This document shows positions 7,403 to 10,864 of a DNA stretch of 10,864 nucleotides, piece after piece. A model generated the notes under the pieces. It did not search any database. It saw nothing but the letters and a program-made list of their open reading frames with translations, and was not told where the DNA came from. Source of the stretch: Gammaproteobacteria bacterium UBA4475. GTDB lineage: Bacteria; Pseudomonadota; Gammaproteobacteria; Pseudomonadales; Azotimanducaceae. A program made the translations under genes and the position numbers. The stretch is from the NCBI GenBank assembly GCA_002389265.1, contig DGOD01000062.1, positions 1-10,864 of the forward strand, given 5' to 3'. Every line of letters begins with the position of its first letter. Position 1 is the stretch's first letter.

Positions 7403-9746
7403 TGTCTTTCGCCCTAATCTGAGCGAGCTGGACATCAAGTCCATCGCCCGTGAATCTTTTGGGATGGACGTGTCGTCCGTTACTCCGATGGGCGGTTACA
7501 TTGATCAGAACTTTCGCATTGACCTACCCAGCGGTGAGCGCTGCCTGATCAAAGTCCACTCAAGGAACGAACCTAACGCTGTTTTAGCACTACAGAATGA
7601 TGCGCTGACGCATCTGTCTTCGATGCAGCTAGACTTTGCCACGCCCGCAGTGATCAAAAGCGCATCAGGAGACAGCGTTGTCACCATTGAGAGCAGCAAA
7701 GGTACTGATCGCGTACGCTGCCTAACCTACGTCGAAGGACATCTATTAGCTGAGCGCACCCCTATGAGTCGAGAGCTTCTGCATTCAGCAGGCTCCACCA
7801 TAGCCGCTCTTGATAAAAGCTTGGCATCCTTCAGTCATCCTGCGGCTTCACGTCCTGACATGGACTGGGATTTACGTAACGCTCAGCGTATTTCAGGCTA
7901 CGTACATCTCATGCCCAATCCCGCACTCAGGCGGCTTGCGGATTATTTCTTCCTGCAATTTGAAACGACGGTATTACCAGAGATCAATCGCTTGCCGTTG
8001 CAAATTTGCCACAACGATGGTCACCGGTATTCCCTTCTGACTGATCAAGCTGAGCAATGTTCGCGTATCGCGGGCGTCATCGACTTCGGCGACATATGTC
8101 TGACCCATGCAGTTTGTCACCTAGCGGTATGCATATCAGACCTCATTGTTGGACAAGACGACTTGATTGCTGCAGCCTCAGACATTGTTGCTGGCTACCA
8201 TCAGGTGCGCGCGCTCTCTAAAAATGAAATATCACTGATTTACCACTTGGTGGGCACACGACTTGCCATTTATGCCGCCATGGCCGGGAGAGCACTAACG
8301 GAGGACCCGACCAACGTACACCCGCAAGCCAAACTAGAGGATGTGGGCAGTTTGTTACGAAGATTATCTGCAACTAGCCCCGTAGCCTGGAGAAACGCTT
8401 TGCTCGGGGCCTGTCAGCTGGCAGAACCCGCTTCACAGATGGCAGCCCATAGTGAAGCGCTGGTTCATCTGCGCCATCGCTTTTTCTCGCCCTCGCTTTA
8501 CACCCATTACGCGCAACCCATTGTGCTTGAGCAATCTGCCTTTCAATATTTCTATGATCAGTCGGGGGCAACGTTTCTTGACTGCGTGAACAATGTTTGC
8601 CAATGGGGCCACTGCCATCCGAGTATTGTCCGCGCCGCGCAAAAGCAGATGGCCACCCTCAACACCAACTCCCGTTATGTTTATGAGCAGATGGCGGCGT
8701 TTGCCGAGCGTCTAACTGACACCATGCCCGATGGTCTTGATACCGTCTTCTTCGTCAATTCTGGATCAGAGGCCAATGACCTCGCGGCTCGATTGGCGAG
8801 GGCTTATACAGGTAATAATGATTTTGTGGTGGTGGATCGCGCGTATCACGGCAACTCAAGCCTTTCGACGGATTTGAGCCCCAACAGAATCGATCGACCG
8901 GGTCGCCCAGGCCTTCCGAATTACGTTCGTAAAACTGAATGCCCCGATTTATACCGTGGTCGCTTTCGAGACGATGACCCAAGTGCCGCGCAGCATTACA
9001 TCAATGACCTAGGAACTGTCATAGACGACATGGTGGCGGCAGAGAGGTCCCCTGCTGCATTTTTTGCGGAGTCATTGATTGGCACTGGCGGTCAAATTGT
9101 CTTTCCCGAGAATTACCTAGCATCCGTATATACCAAAGTTCGCGCCGCAGGGGGCGTTTGCGTGGCAGATGAAGTCCAAGTTGGTTTTGGTAGAACCGGA
9201 GATCATGTTTGGTGCTTTCAATCCCAAGGAGTCACTCCAGATATAGTGACCATGGGCAAGCCCATTGCCAATGGCCATCCTATGGCAGCGGTTGTTACCC
9301 GCCGCGAGATAGCGGAAGCGTTTGATAATGGTATTACCTATTTCAACACGTTCGGCGGCAATCCAGTCTCCTGCGCTATAGGCCTCGCGTGTCTAAATGT
9401 TTTAGAGCAAGAAAATCTCATGGCGAATACTAAAGCCATGTCGAGTTTGCTGCTTAAAGGCCTGAACGAACTGCAGTCTCGCTATGCGCTAATAGGCGAT
9501 ATAAGAGGCCTAGGACTTTATATTGGGGTGGAACTGGTGACTGATCGCCTTGCGCGAACACCCGCCACAAGCGCAGCTAAACGCATTGTTGAGCTAATGA
9601 AGATCAAAGGCGTACTGGTCAACACCAATGGTTACGACAGCAACGTCATCAAGATAAAGCCGCCCATGATTATCGATGCAGCGGATATCGATCAGCTGTT
9701 GTCCGCTTTTGAGAGTGCTCTGTGCGAGGTTGAAAAATCGTTGTGA
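7395..9746 (+). CDS. Fusion protein: APH-type small-molecule kinase + class III PLP phospho-lyase/aminotransferase
   Basis: From ATG 7395 the protein has 783 residues in two parts. Residues about 1-325 are a choline/aminoglycoside/hydroxylysine-kinase (APH) fold: a [10 protein letters not shown] nucleotide loop, ATP-contacting Lys53 in CLIKV, a catalytic loop with His206 and Asp208 in CHNDGHRYS, and the metal-binding Asp230 in VIDFGD. Residues about 355-783 are a class III PLP enzyme: GSEAN at 457-461, [16 protein letters not shown] with Asp592 for the pyridine nitrogen, the PLP Lys622 in [11 protein letters not shown], and NTFGGNP. This half closely resembles the vertebrate 5-phosphohydroxylysine and ethanolamine-phosphate phospho-lyases (AESL..GGQI and VTMGK..GNGHP patterns, as I recall them), which release ammonia and phosphate to give an aldehyde. 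Fusing the matching kinase makes a phosphorylate-then-eliminate enzyme plausible. Oddities: the usual Mg-binding Asn of the kinase loop is Ser213, and the peptidase-like middle domain of the longer bacterial fusions is absent. A plain aminotransferase is possible but less likely. Confidence 0.87.
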   Translation: MGNVFRPNLSELDIKSIARESFGMDVSSVTPMGGYIDQNFRIDLPSGERCLIKVHSRNEPNAVLALQNDALTHLSSMQLDFATPAVIKSASGDSVVTIESSKGTDRVRCLTYVEGHLLAERTPMSRELLHSAGSTIAALDKSLASFSHPAASRPDMDWDLRNAQRISGYVHLMPNPALRRLADYFFLQFETTVLPEINRLPLQICHNDGHRYSLLTDQAEQCSRIAGVIDFGDICLTHAVCHLAVCISDLIVGQDDLIAAASDIVAGYHQVRALSKNEISLIYHLVGTRLAIYAAMAGRALTEDPTNVHPQAKLEDVGSLLRRLSATSPVAWRNALLGACQLAEPASQMAAHSEALVHLRHRFFSPSLYTHYAQPIVLEQSAFQYFYDQSGATFLDCVNNVCQWGHCHPSIVRAAQKQMATLNTNSRYVYEQMAAFAERLTDTMPDGLDTVFFVNSGSEANDLAARLARAYTGNNDFVVVDRAYHGNSSLSTDLSPNRIDRPGRPGLPNYVRKTECPDLYRGRFRDDDPSAAQHYINDLGTVIDDMVAAERSPAAFFAESLIGTGGQIVFPENYLASVYTKVRAAGGVCVADEVQVGFGRTGDHVWCFQSQGVTPDIVTMGKPIANGHPMAAVVTRREIAEAFDNGITYFNTFGGNPVSCAIGLACLNVLEQENLMANTKAMSSLLLKGLNELQSRYALIGDIRGLGLYIGVELVTDRLARTPATSAAKRIVELMKIKGVLVNTNGYDSNVIKIKPPMIIDAADIDQLLSAFESALCEVEKSL

Positions 9747-9793
9747 GTTATGATGGATGCCTTGTTATGCCCTGTCAGTTAACGATTTAGAGT

Positions 9794-9820
9794 GCGAGAT
9801 GAATGTCTCATCGCTTTCTT
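9794..9820 (+). terminator. Possible weak Rho-independent terminator after the operon
   Basis: GCGA (9794-9797) and TGA (9800-9802) can pair with TCA (9808-9810) and TCGC (9811-9814), leaving a 2-base bulge and a 5-base loop. A broken T-run (TTTCTT) follows. The stem is short and imperfect and the T-run is interrupted, so activity is uncertain. Confidence 0.27.
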
Positions 9821-9925
9821 CAATTTCTGCTGCATCGGATAAAGATAGGGAGAGCATGCAGCCTGTTCACTACCTCGCAAAACCAGCATCGTGCCTAATC
9901 ACTTTTCTAGCTTCGAAGTTCTCAC

Positions 9926-9951
9926 TAACGTCTCCCCCTAGGAGAACGTTA
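9926..9951 (+). repeat. Inverted repeat / hairpin upstream of the SDR gene
   Basis: TAACGTCTCC (9926-9935) pairs with GGAGA-CGTTA (9941-9945 and 9947-9951): 10 base pairs with a single bulged A at 9946 and a 5-base loop. It ends 29 bases before the SDR start codon. No T-run follows on either strand, so it is not a standard terminator. It could be a protein-binding operator or a hairpin in the 5' leader. Confidence 0.5.
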
Positions 9952-9967
9952 ACCAACTAACAATAAC

Positions 9968-9972
9968 AAGGA
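9968..9972 (+). promoter_or_regulatory. Ribosome binding site of the SDR gene
   Basis: AAGGA is followed 8 bases later by ATG at 9981. A second in-frame ATG at 9990 is less well placed, so 9981 is taken as the start. Confidence 0.75.
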
Positions 9973-9980
9973 AAAAACAT

Positions 9981-10739
9981 ATGGTTGATATGAACCAACA
10001 GGTTGCACTCATTAGCGGCGGAGCATCCGGCATAGGTTTAGCTACTGCTAAGAAACTCATTGCTCGTGGTGCCAGTGTCTGGATTGGCGATATTCAAGAA
10101 ACACAGGGAGAGAAAGTAGCGGCGGAAATTGGCGCGCACTACGTGCACCTAGATGTGACCCAAGAATCGGATTGGATATCAGCCATTGATCAGATCAAGG
10201 ATCAGGCTGGCAGGCTCACCCAAGTAGTTAATAACGCTGGCATCGGCTCTTTAGGTAATTTAGAAAGTGTAACTGTAGAGGCTTTCACCAACACCTTACA
10301 AGTGAATCTCGTTGGCGTATTTCTCGGCTGTAAAATTGCTGCCCCATTAATGGAGCAATCGGGCGGCGGTAGCATCGTCAATGTGTCATCGATTTTCGGC
10401 ATGGTCTCAGACCAACATGCCATTGCTTACTCCGCGTCAAAGGGAGGCGTGCGAACAATGACAAAGGCGATCGCCCTCGATTTAAACGCGCGCGCAACTG
10501 GCATCCGAGTTAACTCTATTCACCCCGGGTTTGCCGACACTCCTCTTGTGGACGGTGCTCTCGCGGAATTCGATGCGGAAGAGGCGGAGGCGTTTGCACT
10601 TCGCACTGTTGGCAAAACCCCCATGGGAGTTGCCAGTCCCAAACAAATCGCTCGAGCAATAGTTTTTCTTTTGTCTGAAGACAGTGACTACATGACGGGT
10701 TCTGAGTTGGTGGTGGACGGGGGATACACCGCTCAATAG
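9981..10739 (+). CDS. Short-chain dehydrogenase/reductase (SDR, classical type)
   Basis: This is a cytoplasmic NAD-linked oxidoreductase that interconverts an alcohol and a ketone. At 252 residues it matches the classical SDR length. Visible features: cofactor-binding SGGASGIG at 12-19; Asp37 at the end of the second strand, which in this family favours NAD(H) over NADP(H); Asp58 in HLDV; NNAG at 84-87; and the catalytic set Asn109, Ser137 (NVSS), Tyr150 and Lys154 (YSASK). HPGF follows the active site and the VVDGGY ending is typical. It resembles the 3-alpha,20-beta-hydroxysteroid / glucose / 2,3-butanediol-type dehydrogenases, but the substrate cannot be assigned. The 234-base gap and its own ribosome binding site suggest a separate or semi-independent transcript. 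It may act on a hydroxyl group of the same substrate or may be unrelated. Confidence 0.93.
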   Translation: MVDMNQQVALISGGASGIGLATAKKLIARGASVWIGDIQETQGEKVAAEIGAHYVHLDVTQESDWISAIDQIKDQAGRLTQVVNNAGIGSLGNLESVTVEAFTNTLQVNLVGVFLGCKIAAPLMEQSGGGSIVNVSSIFGMVSDQHAIAYSASKGGVRTMTKAIALDLNARATGIRVNSIHPGFADTPLVDGALAEFDAEEAEAFALRTVGKTPMGVASPKQIARAIVFLLSEDSDYMTGSELVVDGGYTAQ

Positions 10740-10797
10740 ATTCAACTCCAGGCCACCTTTGACCTTGGTCGATGACGCTGGTCGACGAAGGCGAACG

Positions 10798-10857
10798 ATG
10801 TCAATACGCAGCTACGTCTTAACGAACACAGGTCGAATCCTAAACGCCGAGCAATAA
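10798..10857 (+). CDS. Possible 19-codon small ORF
   Basis: An ATG at 10798, preceded at 6 bases by AAGG (10788-10791), opens a 19-residue frame MSIRSYVLTNTGRILNAEQ that ends in TAA just where an A-tract begins. It could be a leader peptide or small protein, but a chance ORF of this length is common. No family resemblance is seen. Confidence 0.15.
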   Translation: MSIRSYVLTNTGRILNAEQ

Positions 10858-10864
10858 AAAACCC
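10856..10864. terminator. A-tract plus CCC at the window edge, possible left arm of a terminator
   Basis: Six A residues followed by CCC end the window. In bidirectional Rho-independent terminators the stem is commonly flanked by an A-run on the left and a T-run on the right, which suits a site after the SDR gene. The stem itself would lie outside the window, so this is a guess from half a structure. Confidence 0.2.

Larger units (their letters stand above)
9747..9980. other. Intergenic region with candidate hairpins
   Basis: This 234-base gap is the only sizeable break between genes in the window. It contains a weak terminator-like hairpin at its left (9794-9820), an 8-base palindrome CTTCGAAG (9911-9918), a stronger hairpin (9926-9951) and the ribosome binding site of the next gene. 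I see no convincing sigma-70 promoter. An open frame at 9757-9960 has no ribosome binding site and no recognisable protein character. Confidence 0.6.

Noticed and set aside
7395..8370. Aminoglycoside-resistance phosphotransferase
   Set aside because: The APH fold covers many small-molecule kinases. Fusion to a phospho-lyase-like PLP domain and the catabolic neighbours argue for a metabolic kinase.
9730..9754. TTGAAA and TATGAT as promoter boxes
   Set aside because: The spacer is only 13 bases, too short for a sigma-70 promoter, and the first box is inside the fusion gene.
9757..9960. 67-codon open frame in the gap before the SDR gene
   Set aside because: It has no ribosome binding site, no recognisable motif or domain, and overlaps the hairpin elements, so it is most likely a chance ORF.
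10831..10840. tRNA T-arm-like sequence GGTCGAATCC
   Set aside because: No matching acceptor, D or anticodon arms can be placed around it.

Overview
The window is a stretch of bacterial chromosome, all genes on the + strand, with base composition near one half G+C. Tight gene packing (gaps of 2 to 11 bases, or overlaps of 1 to 8) points to one long catabolic operon. The protein sequences look proteobacterial, most likely from a marine-type Gammaproteobacterium. That assignment rests on general sequence resemblance only, since there is no rRNA or taxonomic marker here.

Layout. Positions 1-3655 hold a 2-oxoacid dehydrogenase (or acetoin dehydrogenase-like) complex: the E1 beta subunit (cut by the left edge; E1 alpha is presumably just outside), the lipoyl-bearing E2 acyltransferase and the E3 dihydrolipoamide dehydrogenase. 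Positions 3667-5193 encode an NAD(P)-dependent aldehyde dehydrogenase. Positions 5202-6149 encode a guanidino-group hydrolase or transferase of the arginine deiminase / DDAH / amidinotransferase superfamily. Positions 6152-7402 encode an M20-family N-carbamoyl amino acid amidohydrolase. Positions 7395-9746 encode an unusual two-domain protein: an APH-type small-molecule kinase fused to a class III PLP enzyme closely resembling the phospho-lyases for phosphohydroxylysine and phosphoethanolamine. A 234-base gap with two possible hairpins follows, then a short-chain dehydrogenase (9981-10739) with its own ribosome binding site. The last 125 bases hold a possible 19-codon ORF and an A-tract that may be the left arm of a terminator.

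How the genes may work together (inference). The operon reads like a route that strips nitrogen from a hydroxylated guanidino compound. The guanidino group would be hydrolysed to a ureido group and the ureido group decarbamoylated to a primary amine. The neighbouring hydroxyl would be phosphorylated, then phosphate and ammonia eliminated to leave an aldehyde, which the aldehyde dehydrogenase oxidises to an acid. The 2-oxoacid dehydrogenase complex would bring the carbon into acyl-CoA metabolism. I know of no described pathway using this exact set. The main weakness is that the kinase half has Ser where the family normally has the Mg-binding Asn, so it may not be active, or not in the usual way.
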